DNA of 64,000 bases from assembly GCF_009756665.1 (NCBI RefSeq), contig NZ_CP037953.1, positions 2,170,001 through 2,234,000 on the forward strand. Direction: 5' to 3'. Made by a program: the position numbers and the translations under genes. Below are positions 13,736 through 24,165 of this stretch, piece after piece (within the stretch, counting starts at the first letter, position 1; the number at the start of each line of letters is the position of its first letter). The stretch is from Permianibacter aggregans (GTDB taxonomy: Bacteria; Pseudomonadota; Gammaproteobacteria; Enterobacterales; Permianibacteraceae). The notes under the pieces are model-generated. The model saw nothing but the letters and a program-made list of their open reading frames with translations, was not told the origin of the DNA and ran no database searches.

Positions 13736-14353
13736 ATGATCGCTGTAAAACTGCTATTGTCCGCCGCGCTGGCATTTGCCGCCTCGCAAGCTACCGTGGC
13801 AGCCACGACACCGTTAGTCGAAGGTACCCATTACAAGATCGTCGACCCTACCGGCAAAACCAAGCAGCCGACAGTCACCGAATTCTTTTCTTATGGCTGC
13901 CCGGCGTGCCGCGGTATGGAAGGTCATCTAGCCAACTGGAAAGCCAGCAAGCCACAAAACATCAAGTTTGAGTATGTGCATGTTTACGGCATGAACCCGC
14001 AGTGGGATTTGCTGGGCAAGCTCTACTACACCGCCGAAGCACTGGGCATTCTCGACAAAACCCATACCGCGACGTTCAACTATCTGCATCTGGAAAACAA
14101 ACGGATCAACAACGAAAACGATATCGTTGAGTTTCTGAGCAAGTTCGGCATTGAAGCCGACAAGATCCGCAGCACGATGAAATCATTCGCGGTGAATTCG
14201 CGTTTGAATTTTGCCAAACAGAAAGCCAAGACCTACAAGCTGACTGGCGTACCCTCGTTTATTGTCAACGACAAGTACTACCTCGATGTCAAAGAGCTCG
14301 GCACCATCGAGATGCTGGAAAAAGCGTTAACGGAAGTGTCGTTGAATAAATAA
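13736..14353 (+). CDS. DsbA-like thiol:disulfide oxidoreductase
   Basis: Second thioredoxin-fold oxidoreductase, also 205 residues and clearly paralogous to its upstream neighbour. Both share an EGxHYKI segment after the signal region, a YYTAE helix and a VPxFIVNDKY cis-Pro loop. The active site is C55-P-A-C58 in TEFFSYGCPACR. The N-terminus is a cleavable Sec-type signal (hydrophobic, ending about ATVA-A) without a lipobox, so it should be soluble in the periplasm. The different CxxC dipeptides (PHC versus PAC) suggest different redox potentials or partners. A good AAGGAGA ribosome-binding site and a downstream terminator bound the gene. Confidence 0.9.
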   Translation: MIAVKLLLSAALAFAASQATVAATTPLVEGTHYKIVDPTGKTKQPTVTEFFSYGCPACRGMEGHLANWKASKPQNIKFEYVHVYGMNPQWDLLGKLYYTAEALGILDKTHTATFNYLHLENKRINNENDIVEFLSKFGIEADKIRSTMKSFAVNSRLNFAKQKAKTYKLTGVPSFIVNDKYYLDVKELGTIEMLEKALTEVSLNK

Positions 14354-14358
14354 TAATA

Positions 14359-14383
14359 AAAGCCCGCTAAAGCGGGCTTTTTT
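14359..14383 (+). terminator. Rho-independent terminator after the DsbA-like pair
   Basis: AAAGCCCGCT (14359-14368), a two-base spacer and AGCGGGCTTT (14371-14380) are followed by TTT. The structure begins five bases after the stop codon of the second DsbA-like gene. Confidence 0.9.
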
Positions 14384-14425
14384 GTTTTCGATTCGGGATG
14401 AACTCTCCATAAGGAATGTAAATCG

Positions 14426-15361
14426 ATGTTACAGCGCCTTATTCTCTTGCTATGGGTACTTTGTGCCAGCGTTTCATCGGCGGCCGAGCAGCGCGCGCCA
14501 CTACTGTGGAAAATCGACGGGCCGCAAACGCATTACCTGTTTGGAACGATACATTTACCGGACCCACGAGTGACGACCTTAGCTGCGCCAGTGACCGAGG
14601 CATTGAAACAAAGCAAGCTTATTGTCACCGAACTGGAATTCAGTGCCGGCACCATCATGGCCATGAGCACGGCTGGCATGTTGCCGGTAGGTGAATCCTT
14701 GACCGAAAAGCTGCCGGAAGATTTACGTAACGCCTTGCAACTTGAACTGAAAGCTATTGATCCGAACTACCAACTGGCCATGTTCGACCGGATGAAAATC
14801 TGGACGATGGCGACCAATCTGGCGCTGTTGCCGATACAAAAAAAACATCGCGGTGTAGCGCCGCTGGATATGCAACTGGTTCAGTTGGCGGCCAAACACG
14901 GCGCGCGCAATATCGGTCTGGAGAAGCTACACGAACAGTTGGATATTTTCGATACGCTGACGCTCGATGAACAACTCAGCTTGTTGCGTGATGCCGTTGA
15001 GCTGCGCAAGAAAGCGCGTACTACAGGTCCGGATTTTCTCGAGCTGATGATTACCGCCTATGTCGACGGTAACGCGCAGGCGATTCTGCAATTGACCGAA
15101 GAAGGGCTGAGCGAAAACCCTGAACTCAGTGAGCGCTTACGCAAAACACTGATAGACGATCGCAATCACAACATGGCCGATCGCATCGATGCCCTGATTA
15201 AAACGCCCAAACAAAAACCGATGTTTATCGCCGTGGGTGCCGCGCATTTGATCGGCGAAAGCTCGGTGGTCGATTTATTGCGCAAAAAAGGCTATACCAT
15301 TACCCGTACCGGAGTCGAACAGGAACAGTACGATGAACGAACTGCTATCGCGTATCGCTGA
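14426..15361 (+). CDS. TraB/GumN family protein
   Basis: The 311-residue product belongs to the TraB/GumN family (PF01963), related to the erythromycin-esterase-like/Tiki fold of putative metal-dependent hydrolases. Seen here are an N-terminal signal peptide (about 1-20, ending SSA-A), the opening LWKIDGPQTHYLFGTIHLPD with the conserved GT-H motif, the middle GLEKLHEQLDIF motif, and the late RNHNMADRI and FIAVGAAHLIGE motifs. Its location should be periplasmic or envelope-attached. The biochemical role in bacteria is not established. The 3' end overlaps the glutaminase start by 29 bases. Confidence 0.85.
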   Translation: MLQRLILLLWVLCASVSSAAEQRAPLLWKIDGPQTHYLFGTIHLPDPRVTTLAAPVTEALKQSKLIVTELEFSAGTIMAMSTAGMLPVGESLTEKLPEDLRNALQLELKAIDPNYQLAMFDRMKIWTMATNLALLPIQKKHRGVAPLDMQLVQLAAKHGARNIGLEKLHEQLDIFDTLTLDEQLSLLRDAVELRKKARTTGPDFLELMITAYVDGNAQAILQLTEEGLSENPELSERLRKTLIDDRNHNMADRIDALIKTPKQKPMFIAVGAAHLIGESSVVDLLRKKGYTITRTGVEQEQYDERTAIAYR

Positions 15362-16238
15362 GCAGTGTCGAGCCGAAGCCGATAACGGAAAGGTCGCCAA
15401 CTATATTCCGGCATTAGCCAATGTACCGCCGGAAAAATTTGCGCTGGCGGTGCACACACTACAAGGTGAGCGCTACGCCGTAGGCGAAAGCGAAGAAGCG
15501 TTTTCCATTCAAAGCGTTTCGAAAACCTTTCTGCTGGCCTTGGCCCTGCAGGAAATGGGTGAGGCGTTGTGGCATCGGCTGGGGCGCGAGCCCTCGGGCA
15601 ATCCGTTCAACTCCCTGATGCAATTGGAGCGGGAGAACGGTGTACCGCGTAACCCGTTCATCAATGCCGGCGCATTGGTGGTCTGCGATGTACTGTTCGA
15701 TTTATATCAGGATCCGTTGTTAGCGCTGCAGCAATGGCTTAGCGAAGAAAGTGGCTCGATGGCACTGGTTGATCCGGAAACGGCGCAATCGGAACTGGAG
15801 CACGGGGATCGCAATGCCGCGCTGGTGCATTTCATGCGTTCCTATGGTCGCATCAATCATCGTGCCGAACGCGTGCTGGATTTTTATTGCCGCGCCTGCG
15901 CAATCAAAATGAGCACATCGCAACTGGCCAACACGATGCTAATCCTCGCCAATCATGGCGTTTCACCAGTCAGTGGTAAAAAACGCTTCACTCGTTCGGA
16001 GGCCAAACGCATCAATGCCGTAATGCTGACCTGCGGCACTTATGACGCCGCCGGCGAATTTGCTTATCGCGTTGGCCTGCCCTGCAAAAGCGGTGTCGGT
16101 GGCGGCATCGTTGCCGTCATTCCGAACAAAATGGGTTTGTGCGTATGGAGCCCGCCACTCGATCAAACTGGCAATAGTGCAGCCGGTTTGGCGGCGCTTG
16201 ATATGTTCACGACCGAAACCGGATTATCCATTTTCTAA
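15333..16238 (+). CDS. glsA: Glutaminase A
   Basis: Hydrolyses glutamine to glutamate and ammonia. The 301-residue protein has a serine-hydrolase-like fold with the S-x-x-K motif in FSIQSVSKTF, then NPFNSLMQLE, PRNPFINAGALVVCD and the C-terminal GVGGGIVAVIPNKMGLCVWSPPLD, all typical of the bacterial glutaminase family (E. coli YneH is 308). No signal peptide is present. The start lies 29 bases inside the TraB/GumN gene, so the two are probably translated from one mRNA. Confidence 0.95.
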   Translation: MNELLSRIAEQCRAEADNGKVANYIPALANVPPEKFALAVHTLQGERYAVGESEEAFSIQSVSKTFLLALALQEMGEALWHRLGREPSGNPFNSLMQLERENGVPRNPFINAGALVVCDVLFDLYQDPLLALQQWLSEESGSMALVDPETAQSELEHGDRNAALVHFMRSYGRINHRAERVLDFYCRACAIKMSTSQLANTMLILANHGVSPVSGKKRFTRSEAKRINAVMLTCGTYDAAGEFAYRVGLPCKSGVGGGIVAVIPNKMGLCVWSPPLDQTGNSAAGLAALDMFTTETGLSIF

Positions 16239-16301
16239 GTCGCATGCTGACATAAGCCTGTCAGCAGCGGATGTTCATGATCATTGCTCCCGATATCGTC
16301 C

Positions 16302-16700
16302 ATGAGCGAAAACATGAACACCAGCAACCCAAGCAGTACCGTAGCGAGCCTGGTCCAGGCCTTGAACGATGCTGATCTGCAGTCAGCGAAAGCGCTGTAT
16401 ACCGATGACGCGAAATTCATACCGGCACCTGGAACGGAAATATCCGGCATTGAAAACGTCATGGCAGCGCTAACGGAAATGTGCCAAATGCGACCGCAGC
16501 TTAAGACCTTGTCGACACATGTTATTGAATGCGGTGATATGGCCCTGTATCACGCCAATTGGCAGATGCAAATTCATAACGAAGATGGGAGCATTACAAC
16601 GGAACAAGGACTATCGGCCGATGTATTGCAAAAGCAGCCTGATGGCAGTTGGCGGATACGGATTGATAACCCGTGGGGAGCGGAGCTGACACACACCTGA
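16302..16700 (+). CDS. SnoaL-like / nuclear transport factor 2-fold protein
   Basis: Small cytoplasmic protein of about 132 residues with the pattern of an NTF2/SnoaL-like cone domain. The opening helix is SLVQALNDADLQSAKALYTDDAKFIPAPG. The closing WRIRIDNPW strand follows a DGSWRI turn typical of this fold. These proteins include isomerases and many orphans, so no reaction is proposed. The ATG at 16302 was chosen over a TTG at 16284 and an ATG at 16314; the ribosome-binding site is weak for all. It converges with cysK. Confidence 0.65.
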   Translation: MSENMNTSNPSSTVASLVQALNDADLQSAKALYTDDAKFIPAPGTEISGIENVMAALTEMCQMRPQLKTLSTHVIECGDMALYHANWQMQIHNEDGSITTEQGLSADVLQKQPDGSWRIRIDNPWGAELTHT

Positions 16701-16715
16701 ACTTGGCATGGCATT

Positions 16716-16748
16716 GATGTTCTCCAAACGTGGCGCTTGGAGAACATC
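16716..16748. repeat. Perfect 12-base inverted repeat between convergent genes
   Basis: GATGTTCTCCAA (16716-16727) and TTGGAGAACATC (16737-16748) flank a nine-base loop, between the 3' ends of the SnoaL-like gene and cysK. There is no T-run on either strand. It could act as a Rho-assisted bidirectional stop or simply stabilise the 3' ends. Confidence 0.5.
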
Positions 16749-16757
16749 GACAAAAGC

Positions 16758-17723
16758 TTATTGCACCAGCTCTTGTTCGCTGAACACGCCTTCAAACAGC
16801 GCCGATGACAAATAACGTTCACCGGAATCCGGCAGCACGACAACAATGGTTTTGTCTTTGAACTCCGGCAATTTGGCGAGTCGGATTGCGGCGGCGGCGG
16901 CCGCGCCGCAGGAAATACCGGCGAGGATGCCTTCCTGCAGCATCAACTGACGCGCGGTTTCGATCGCTTCTTCGTTGGACACGGTTTCGACCCGGTCGAT
17001 CATCTCCAGATCGAGATTTTTCGGAATGAAGTTGGCGCCGATACCTTGAATTTTATGCGGCGCTGGTTGAATGTTTTCGCCGCGTCGGATTTGGCTGATG
17101 ATCGGTGACGCGGCCGGTTCGACGGCGACGGTGGTGATCGCTTTGCCCTGCTTCAGTTTGACGTAGCGAGAAACGCCGGTCAGCGTGCCGCCGGTACCAA
17201 CGCCGGAAACGAACACATCGATTTGGCCGTCGGTGTCTTCCCAAATTTCCGGGCCGGTGGTGTCGAAATGGATCTGCGGGTTGGCTGGGTTGTCGAACTG
17301 CTTGGGCTGAAAATATTTGCCCGGACTGGCGGCGACCAGTTCTTCGGCTTTTTCGACGGCACCCTTCATGCCTTTGGCTGGCTCAGTCAACACCAGATTA
17401 GCACCAAGCGCTTTCAGCAGCTTGCGCCGCTCAAGGCTCATGCTCGAAGGCATGGTCAGCGTTAGTTTGTAACCACGGGCAGCGGCAACGAAAGCCAGTG
17501 CGATACCGGTATTGCCGGACGTGGCTTCGATGATTTCTATGCCCTCTTTCAATTCACCGCGGCGCTCGGCATCCCAAATCATCGCGGCGCCAATCCGGCA
17601 TTTGACCGAGAACGCCGGGTTTCGACTCTCCAGCTTGGCGTAAATCTTGCCGTCGGTGATGCGGTTCAGCTTCACCAGCGGGGTTTTGCCGATCGACAGC
17701 GAGTTGTCTGTGAATTGGGTCAT
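16758..17723 (-). CDS. cysK: Cysteine synthase A (O-acetylserine sulfhydrylase)
   Basis: PLP enzyme that makes cysteine from O-acetylserine and sulfide. The 321-residue protein has the PLP lysine in [19 protein letters not shown], the substrate loop [10 protein letters not shown], the phosphate-binding [10 protein letters not shown] loop, and the closing serine in [11 protein letters not shown]. These are close to E. coli CysK. The ATG at 17723 has a good AGGAGAAGG ribosome-binding site. It is transcribed divergently from the acyltransferase gene, with 219 bases between them. Confidence 0.96.
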   Translation of the reverse strand: MTQFTDNSLSIGKTPLVKLNRITDGKIYAKLESRNPAFSVKCRIGAAMIWDAERRGELKEGIEIIEATSGNTGIALAFVAAARGYKLTLTMPSSMSLERRKLLKALGANLVLTEPAKGMKGAVEKAEELVAASPGKYFQPKQFDNPANPQIHFDTTGPEIWEDTDGQIDVFVSGVGTGGTLTGVSRYVKLKQGKAITTVAVEPAASPIISQIRRGENIQPAPHKIQGIGANFIPKNLDLEMIDRVETVSNEEAIETARQLMLQEGILAGISCGAAAAAAIRLAKLPEFKDKTIVVVLPDSGERYLSSALFEGVFSEQELVQ

Positions 17724-17942
17724 CGACCTTCTCCTAATCCAAAATACTGGTAAAAATACGGTCCCGACCCGGGCGGGACATCTGCGTTAGAATGACAGTG
17801 TCTGCCGTTCCTGTCTGGTCAGCAAAGGCGCTAATTCCATATGCTTATGAGCTTTTACGTATGATGGTTATATCTGGCTGAACACCCCGATGAATTCACT
17901 GCTGAAACCGTTCCACGCTCCGAAGCCAAGCAGGTTCTCCAA

Positions 17943-18890
17943 TTGAGTCGCAAGAAAAACACGTGGTGGCATAAAACCCGCGAAACCATGGCCATTGGCC
18001 TGCTGAAACTGTTGGCCCGGCTGTCACTGCGCAACGCCCAGCGCCTGGGCCGTGGCGTTGGCTGGCTCCTGTACCGGTTTGATAACGTCAATCGACGCAC
18101 GGCACGCCTTAATCTGGAACGCGCGTTACCCGAACTGCCGGAAGCCGAACGCGAACGGCTGCTGCAACGCTGCATGCAGCATCTGGGCATGACGGTCATG
18201 GAGGCCGGTGTCGTCTGGCTCTGGCCGATTGAAAGGGTGCGCAATCTGGTTGTCGAAGTCGATGGTTTCGAACATTTCGAACGCGCTCGCGCCGAGAACA
18301 AAGGCTTGGTTCTGGTTGGTCCGCATATGGGTAACTGGGAAGTGCTCGGTACCTGGTGCGCGACCGTGGCGCCTATCACCGGTCTATACCGTCCGCCGAA
18401 AATGCCGTCGATGGACGTGCTGGTGCGTCGGGCTCGCGAACGCTTGCCGGCGGAAATGGCGGCGGCCGACCAGAGCGGTGTGCGCACGATGCTCAGTGCT
18501 CTGCGCAAAGATCGTTTGCTGTTCGCACTCAGTGACCATGAACCCAGCAAAGGCGGTGGCGTGTTCGCGCCATTTTTCAACGTCACAGCATTTACCCCGA
18601 CCTTTGTGCCTAAACTGGTCGAGCGCACCGAGTCGCCGGTGATCATCGCGTTTGCCGAACGGCTGCCAAACGGTGGTGGTTTCCGCATCAACCTGCGGCC
18701 TGGCCCGCGCTGGCCGGCAGAATGGACCGATATTGGCACCGCCACCGCGATGAACGACGCGCTGGAAGCGTTGATTCGGGAAAAGCCGGAGCAGTTCCTG
18801 TGGAACTACAAACGCTTCCGTACTCGCCCGGAAGGTGAGCCAATGTTCTATCCGAAACGACGCAAACGCGCGAAGGCGAAATCCGGATGA
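17943..18890 (+). CDS. LpxL/HtrB-type lipid A acyltransferase family protein
   Basis: Inner-membrane acyltransferase of the lysophospholipid acyltransferase superfamily (LpxL/LpxM/LpxP branch), which adds a secondary acyl chain to lipid A. The 315-residue product has an N-terminal hydrophobic anchor (about 14-45), the catalytic H-x4-E motif in GPHMGNWEVLG, the following ITGLYRPPKMPSMD and the late PEQFLWNYKRFRTRPEGE, typical of LpxL-like enzymes. The start appears to be TTG at 17943; no better in-frame ATG lies upstream. The gene overlaps DUF423 by four bases. Which acyl position or donor is used cannot be told. Confidence 0.85.
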   Translation: MSRKKNTWWHKTRETMAIGLLKLLARLSLRNAQRLGRGVGWLLYRFDNVNRRTARLNLERALPELPEAERERLLQRCMQHLGMTVMEAGVVWLWPIERVRNLVVEVDGFEHFERARAENKGLVLVGPHMGNWEVLGTWCATVAPITGLYRPPKMPSMDVLVRRARERLPAEMAAADQSGVRTMLSALRKDRLLFALSDHEPSKGGGVFAPFFNVTAFTPTFVPKLVERTESPVIIAFAERLPNGGGFRINLRPGPRWPAEWTDIGTATAMNDALEALIREKPEQFLWNYKRFRTRPEGEPMFYPKRRKRAKAKSG

Positions 18891-19270
18891 TCAAGCTCAG
18901 CTACTGGTTTGGACTGGGCGCGATATTCGCGGTGATCAGCGTGATCAGTGGCAGCCTCGCCTCGCACGCGCTGAAGCCATTGCTGACGGCCAACGAAACC
19001 ACCGAAATTTTCGCCATTGCCAAGGATTATCTTGGTTATCACGGTTTGGTGCTGATGGTCATTGCCATGGCCATTGAGCGCTGGCCGGAGCTGCGTATGC
19101 ATCGCCCTACTCGGTTAATTGCCACCGGAGCCATGGTGTTCAGCGCAGCGCTTTACCTGCTGGCGTTGACCGGTTGGCGGCCATACGCGCATTTCGCGCC
19201 GCTTGGCGGCGGCCTGATGATCATCGGCTGGTTGTGGTTAACCTGGATAAGTTTCCGGGCGGCAAGATAA
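18887..19270 (+). CDS. DUF423 family membrane protein
   Basis: Small integral membrane protein of 127 residues with four predicted helices. It fits the DUF423 pattern: an N-terminal GLGAIFAVISVISGSLASHALK (where relatives have GAFGAHxLK), LGYHGLVLMVIAMA, GAMVFSAALYLLALTG and the C-terminal GGGLMIIGWLWLTW. Its function is not known. Its start overlaps the stop of the acyltransferase gene (ATGA), so the two are translationally coupled. Confidence 0.85.
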   Translation: MIKLSYWFGLGAIFAVISVISGSLASHALKPLLTANETTEIFAIAKDYLGYHGLVLMVIAMAIERWPELRMHRPTRLIATGAMVFSAALYLLALTGWRPYAHFAPLGGGLMIIGWLWLTWISFRAAR

Positions 19271-19411
19271 CGCATTGCAGCATCAGTGACTGAGTGGCTC
19301 CCTAACGCTTCGCCGCCAACAAATCTTTTCGTTTCCAGCTTCACGATTACGACAATATGAAAGATGCGGGCTACACTGATCTTTTCGCAACTGGTGGAGC
19401 AAGGGACTGCC

Positions 19412-20404
19412 ATGTTCATCACGTTATCAACGCTGAGGCTGTTAATCGTCGACGACCAAGCACTTATTCGAACAGCTATGCGACACATGTTAATGACGCT
19501 GGGAGCCAAACACATCGACGAGGCGGTTAGTGGCGAACAGGCTATCGAGCGACTGCTCGGCACTCAATATGACTTGGTGGTTTCGGATATAGACATGTCA
19601 CCGGTCAATGGTTTGCAGCTGTTGCAACACATTCGAACCGGCGATTATGGCCTGAAACGCGAAACATTGTTCATCATGCTGACTGGTGTGGCGACCAAGG
19701 AATTTGTCACCACCTGCATTAATCTGGACGTGAACGCGTTTTTGACAAAACCCCCGAAAAAAGAACTGATCATGTCACGCCTGCAGTACGCATTGACAAC
19801 ACCATTCAAGATCAAGGAACCGCAAGAATATCAAAAATTGGTGCTGCCGGAATTGGCAGCGAGCGAACCCAATGGCAATAACGGGGGCATCAAAGCAGCC
19901 GCAGGTCCGACAGCAAGCCCCGCTCTCACATCGACAAAGCGAACGGCGACAACGAGAGATGACAAGCAACAACGCCAAGAGGATGATGAGAAAGCGCATG
20001 AGCCTGGCATGTTTTATATCATCTGGAGTGACAAATTAAGTACGGGCATCCCGTCGATCGATGAACTGTTAAAACGAAGCACGCAACTGATGAACAGAGC
20101 GTATTCCGGTCGTGGACAGGTGTTTCCGGATGGCGTACAGGACCAGTTTGTTCAGGAGTGTTTTATTTTTGCGACTGATTTGCTTCGCCAAATGGAAACA
20201 ACCGTCGCTCCCTGTGGCCAAGAACTGGTTAGAAAATTTGTCGAGAACCGTGTGGGATTATCGGCCTCATTGGCGAGAACCCGATTAGTCATGCAGATCT
20301 CGCCAGAACTGGTCAACTATGAGGTTTTTAATGCGATGAAGTTCTGGTGGCAGAACGTCTCCAAGCTGCTCGCCGAGCATCGGGAAAAGCTGACAAAGAC
20401 TTAA
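19412..20404 (+). CDS. Response regulator with a degenerate hemerythrin-like C-terminal domain
   Basis: The protein of about 330 residues has an N-terminal receiver domain (about 8-130) with acidic pocket VDD, phospho-acceptor D59 in VVSDIDM, the LTG and the FLTKP lysine. A low-complexity linker (about 145-198) follows. Residues 200-330 resemble a bacteriohemerythrin: IIWSDKLSTGIPSIDE is the family opening. However, the iron-ligand histidines appear replaced (IDELLKR where the family has IDEQHK; LLRQME where it has HF-EE). So it may be a non-metal signalling domain. The start at 19412 has a GGAGCAAGGG site; an upstream ATG at 19364 would add 16 residues. It is paired with the adjacent hybrid kinase. 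Confidence 0.8.
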   Translation: MFITLSTLRLLIVDDQALIRTAMRHMLMTLGAKHIDEAVSGEQAIERLLGTQYDLVVSDIDMSPVNGLQLLQHIRTGDYGLKRETLFIMLTGVATKEFVTTCINLDVNAFLTKPPKKELIMSRLQYALTTPFKIKEPQEYQKLVLPELAASEPNGNNGGIKAAAGPTASPALTSTKRTATTRDDKQQRQEDDEKAHEPGMFYIIWSDKLSTGIPSIDELLKRSTQLMNRAYSGRGQVFPDGVQDQFVQECFIFATDLLRQMETTVAPCGQELVRKFVENRVGLSASLARTRLVMQISPELVNYEVFNAMKFWWQNVSKLLAEHREKLTKT

Positions 20405-20416
20405 CGGACTGAGTTT

Positions 20417-23400
20417 ATGCCAGGCCACAATCCAACTGAACAAGAAAGCTTACCGGTAGATTCCAGTCATTTTGGCCTGGTTAGGATAAGCGCGGATGGA
20501 TACCTCCTGGAAACCAACCAGACTTTCAACCGGCTAATGCACTGGCAGACGTTTTTGCCGGCCAATTTTCGTCAGTTGGTGTATGCCGACGATCTGCCAC
20601 GTTTCGATCAGCTATTGCAGGCCACGCCTGAACAGGCGTCAGCGCAACCGATCCGTCTGCGTTTAATGACGGTGGATAATAATCCGGTCTGGTGTTCCTG
20701 CGTGCCGTTGGTGACCGGTAACGGCGATAACAATTCATGGCTTTTGCTGATTGAGAACATTCAAAAAACGCAATCCGAGATTCTCGGCTTGCGTGCGTCT
20801 AACAAGCGCTTCTATGACATGGCCAGGGTGATGCCGGTTGGTTTGTTTCAACTGGATCCGGAGCGCGGCTGCATGTATGTCAACGAGCGCTGGCCAACAA
20901 TTACTGGATTCAGTTTTGCCGAATCGGTAGGTTCAGGTTGGCAACAGATCCTACGAGGACTGAGCCAGCAGGAAATCGACCAGTATTTCCAACAGGCCGA
21001 TGCGGACCCGGCCAGCTCCGTGCAATTCGAATTGAGTTTCATTGACCGCGATAACCGGCAACGGTATTTATTGGTGCATCTGTGCCGGGAATCGCTCAGC
21101 GACCGCGAGTCGACCGGCTACCTCGGCGCGGTGACTGACTTAACCGACATCCGACAACAACAACGGGTGCTGAGCGACACCGAAAATCTGAATCGCGCCA
21201 TCATCGACAGCATTCACAGCTACCTGTTTGAACTGGATCAGGATGGCCGGATTCTCAGTTGCAACCAGGATGCCGAGTTATTTTCCGGTAAATCGGAACA
21301 GCAATTGTGCGGTGCCGATTTCTTTTCGCTTTTTCTGAACGAGCTGGAGCGGATGAGCTTTCTGCATGCAGTCAACCAGTTGATGGTCAGCGAACGCAGC
21401 GTCAGTATCGAAACGCTGGTCGAATTGCCGGACGGGCAAAAACGGTATGTGCAATGGGACCTCAGCGCAATAGTCAATCTGCAAATGCCGCGCTTGCTGG
21501 TCGTCGGTCGGGATATCACCGAGCACAAGATCGCTGAAGAAGCCGAGCGCAAGCAGGCAACAATTCTTGCCGCGGTCAACCGTCTGCAACAGCAGTTTGT
21601 GGTCAGTACCGATGCCAAACAGGACATCAGCTTTGCGCTGTCGATTGCGCTGGATATCGCGGTTTGCGAAACGGGTTTTGTATTCGAATGCCTACCAACG
21701 GCCGAGACGTATCCGAGGTTTCGACAACTCAGCTCCGGCAGCATGACGTTGAATGACTCGGAGTTGGAGCGACTTGGTGCCGAGCTGGTCGAGGCACAAA
21801 ATCGGCGACGCCTGCAGTTGATGCCAGTGATCGAGGATGAACACTCGATCACCGTTTGGACGCAACCGGATCCGATGCTGAGGCATTTGCCCTGGCCGGC
21901 AGTCTGTGGCGAGCTTGACAGCGTTGTGCTGGTGCCTTTGCTCAGTGGCACGCAACCGATTGGTTTGTTGATGATGTTCAATCGGCCATTTGGCTTTGAT
22001 CAGCAGTTTGCCGAATGGATTCAACCGATTACCAACAGCCTAACCAGCATGATTGCTGCGTTGCGTCTGCAACAGGCGCGAACCGAAGCCAATCAGAATC
22101 TGTACAAAGCCAAACAGGACGCCGAGCGCGCCAATCTGGCGAAAAGCGAATTTCTGGCGATGATGAGCCATGAAATCCGCACTCCGATGAATGCCATTAT
22201 CGGCATGTCGGAACTGCTTAATGAAACGGCGCTGAATGAACGCCAACGACATTATGCCAACACCATCTCCAGTTCGGCTGACGCGCTGCTGACGATCATC
22301 AATGATATTCTGGATTTCTCCAAAATCGAGGCGGGTAAATTCGAGCTGCATCCGGAACCGTTCCGGCTCGATCAATTGGTCAGCGACACCGTTGGGATGC
22401 TGTCACACCGATTGGCGAGTAATCAGGTGCAACTGGTCATGCGCATTGCGCCTGATGTGCCCATTCAGTTGGTCGGTGATGCCGTGCGTCTGCGCCAAAT
22501 ATTGGTAAATCTCGGTGGCAACGCCATCAAATTTACCGAAGCGGGTCATGTCAAAATCGATGTCTCAGTTCAGTCGCGTGATGAGGATTCGATCGAGTTG
22601 TACTGTCAGGTCGAAGACACCGGCATCGGCATTTCCGACGAAGCGCAAAGCAAACTGTTCCAGAGTTTCACTCAGGTTGATCAGTCGTTCAGCCGTCAAT
22701 ATGGCGGCACCGGTCTTGGTTTGGCGATCTGTCGCCAGTTGATCTCGATGATGGAAGGTCAGATCGGTGTGCGCAGTCAGCTACACGAGGGGTCGACTTT
22801 CTGGTTTACCGTGCCATTGCCGATTTCCGGCGAACGCAGCGGTATTGAACATATTGATTGGCGTGGCAAGGAGTTTTATCTGGTCGGTGGCTATCGCGAA
22901 TGGCAGCCGATCATCGCTGAACAAATTCAGCGCGTGGGTGCCGCCATTGAAGCGCTGACGTTGACGCCGGCCCGTATCGAAGCGCTAATCTCGCAGCTGT
23001 CAATGGTCGCCACCGAGGCCGTGTTGCTCCTCGACCTGGACGACCCGGCCATCGTCAAAATGATGAGTGGCATCAAAGATTCGTTGCGCAACCAGCGCAT
23101 GCCTTTAATTGTCGCGTTATCGTCCCAAGCGGCGATGGTCGACGAACATTTGGTGGCGCTGGTCTGTCAGAAATTTGCGGCGCCGGCTATCTGGCTGGAG
23201 CGCTTGAATCGGGCGATACAACTGAAACAACAGGGTTTGTCGCATCAACAAATATACCGGCGCCTACATGAGTCCAGTGAAGTACGGGGTGAGGACGCCC
23301 AGCACATTCGGTTCCAGGCAAATGCGTTGCTGGTCGACGATCATCCAGTCAACCAACAGCTGGGGCAAACGATTCTGACCCAACTCGGTTTGCAGGTGAC

Positions 23401-24160
23401 GTTAGCCAGCAATGGTATTGAAGCCGTAGAAAAATTCGAACATGGGCAATTCGATGTCATTTTCATGGATTGCCAAATGCCACAGATGGATGGCTTCGAG
23501 GCCACCGCCGAAATCCGTGCACGTGAGAATGGCCGTCCGCACACACCGATTATCGCGATGACAGCCAATGCTTTGGTGGGTGATCGTGAGCGCTGCCTGC
23601 AAGCGGGTATGGACGATTACATTGCCAAACCAGCGCGGCGCAAGGATATCGTTAGCTCCTTGCTGGCGATGATTCCGCATTGCGCCAATCAGATCGATCA
23701 ACGGTTACACGATTTTCGAGCGCTAGAAGAGCCCGCTTCGGTAACTGGCGTGGCAACCGAAGTGAGACCAGAACCTATCTCAACACCTAGTCCAGAACCT
23801 ACCCCATCACCAGAGCCAACGACTAACGCGGTCGATCTGGACATCATGCGTGAGCAAATCGGCGATGACGACGATCTGATCAATATGATGCTGGAGCAAT
23901 TCCGTCAGGCCAACAGCGCCGACCTGCAGGAGTTGGAACAAGGGTTACGGCAAAAAGATGCTGAACAGTTGCGCAAAGTTGCCCATCGCATCAAGGGCGC
24001 GTCGGCATTGATCGGTGCCCAATCGCTGTCGGAGGCGGCGAAAACGGTCGAATTTGCCGCGAAAGCGGCAGACTGGAGCCAGCAGCAGCAACAGGTAGAA
24101 CGGGTACTGAAACTGGGGGCGGAGGTGAATCAGTTTATTGCCGACCGGCTTTCGGCCTGA
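20417..24160 (+). CDS. Hybrid sensor histidine kinase with PAS, GAF, receiver and Hpt domains
   Basis: Large (1247-residue) multistep phosphorelay kinase without a clear membrane segment, so probably cytosolic. Order: about three PAS-type domains (roughly 10-380), a GAF-like domain (about 385-555), a coiled linker, HisKA with phospho-accepting H585 in [10 protein letters not shown], and HATPase_c with [15 protein letters not shown] and [10 protein letters not shown] degenerate receiver-like segment without a clear phospho-Asp (about 815-935) follows, then a complete receiver with D1018 in [12 protein letters not shown], a Pro/Ser/Thr-rich linker and a C-terminal Hpt with H1190 in [10 protein letters not shown]. 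It starts 13 bases after the response-regulator gene, its likely partner. Confidence 0.93.
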   Translation: MPGHNPTEQESLPVDSSHFGLVRISADGYLLETNQTFNRLMHWQTFLPANFRQLVYADDLPRFDQLLQATPEQASAQPIRLRLMTVDNNPVWCSCVPLVTGNGDNNSWLLLIENIQKTQSEILGLRASNKRFYDMARVMPVGLFQLDPERGCMYVNERWPTITGFSFAESVGSGWQQILRGLSQQEIDQYFQQADADPASSVQFELSFIDRDNRQRYLLVHLCRESLSDRESTGYLGAVTDLTDIRQQQRVLSDTENLNRAIIDSIHSYLFELDQDGRILSCNQDAELFSGKSEQQLCGADFFSLFLNELERMSFLHAVNQLMVSERSVSIETLVELPDGQKRYVQWDLSAIVNLQMPRLLVVGRDITEHKIAEEAERKQATILAAVNRLQQQFVVSTDAKQDISFALSIALDIAVCETGFVFECLPTAETYPRFRQLSSGSMTLNDSELERLGAELVEAQNRRRLQLMPVIEDEHSITVWTQPDPMLRHLPWPAVCGELDSVVLVPLLSGTQPIGLLMMFNRPFGFDQQFAEWIQPITNSLTSMIAALRLQQARTEANQNLYKAKQDAERANLAKSEFLAMMSHEIRTPMNAIIGMSELLNETALNERQRHYANTISSSADALLTIINDILDFSKIEAGKFELHPEPFRLDQLVSDTVGMLSHRLASNQVQLVMRIAPDVPIQLVGDAVRLRQILVNLGGNAIKFTEAGHVKIDVSVQSRDEDSIELYCQVEDTGIGISDEAQSKLFQSFTQVDQSFSRQYGGTGLGLAICRQLISMMEGQIGVRSQLHEGSTFWFTVPLPISGERSGIEHIDWRGKEFYLVGGYREWQPIIAEQIQRVGAAIEALTLTPARIEALISQLSMVATEAVLLLDLDDPAIVKMMSGIKDSLRNQRMPLIVALSSQAAMVDEHLVALVCQKFAAPAIWLERLNRAIQLKQQGLSHQQIYRRLHESSEVRGEDAQHIRFQANALLVDDHPVNQQLGQTILTQLGLQVTLASNGIEAVEKFEHGQFDVIFMDCQMPQMDGFEATAEIRARENGRPHTPIIAMTANALVGDRERCLQAGMDDYIAKPARRKDIVSSLLAMIPHCANQIDQRLHDFRALEEPASVTGVATEVRPEPISTPSPEPTPSPEPTTNAVDLDIMREQIGDDDDLINMMLEQFRQANSADLQELEQGLRQKDAEQLRKVAHRIKGASALIGAQSLSEAAKTVEFAAKAADWSQQQQQVERVLKLGAEVNQFIADRLSA

Positions 24161-24165
24161 ATGGT

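Noticed and set aside
17855-18745. 296-codon open frame on the minus strand
   Set aside because: It runs antisense to the LpxL-type acyltransferase and encodes a Ser/Arg/Pro-rich product with no recognisable motif; the plus-strand gene has catalytic motifs and family length.
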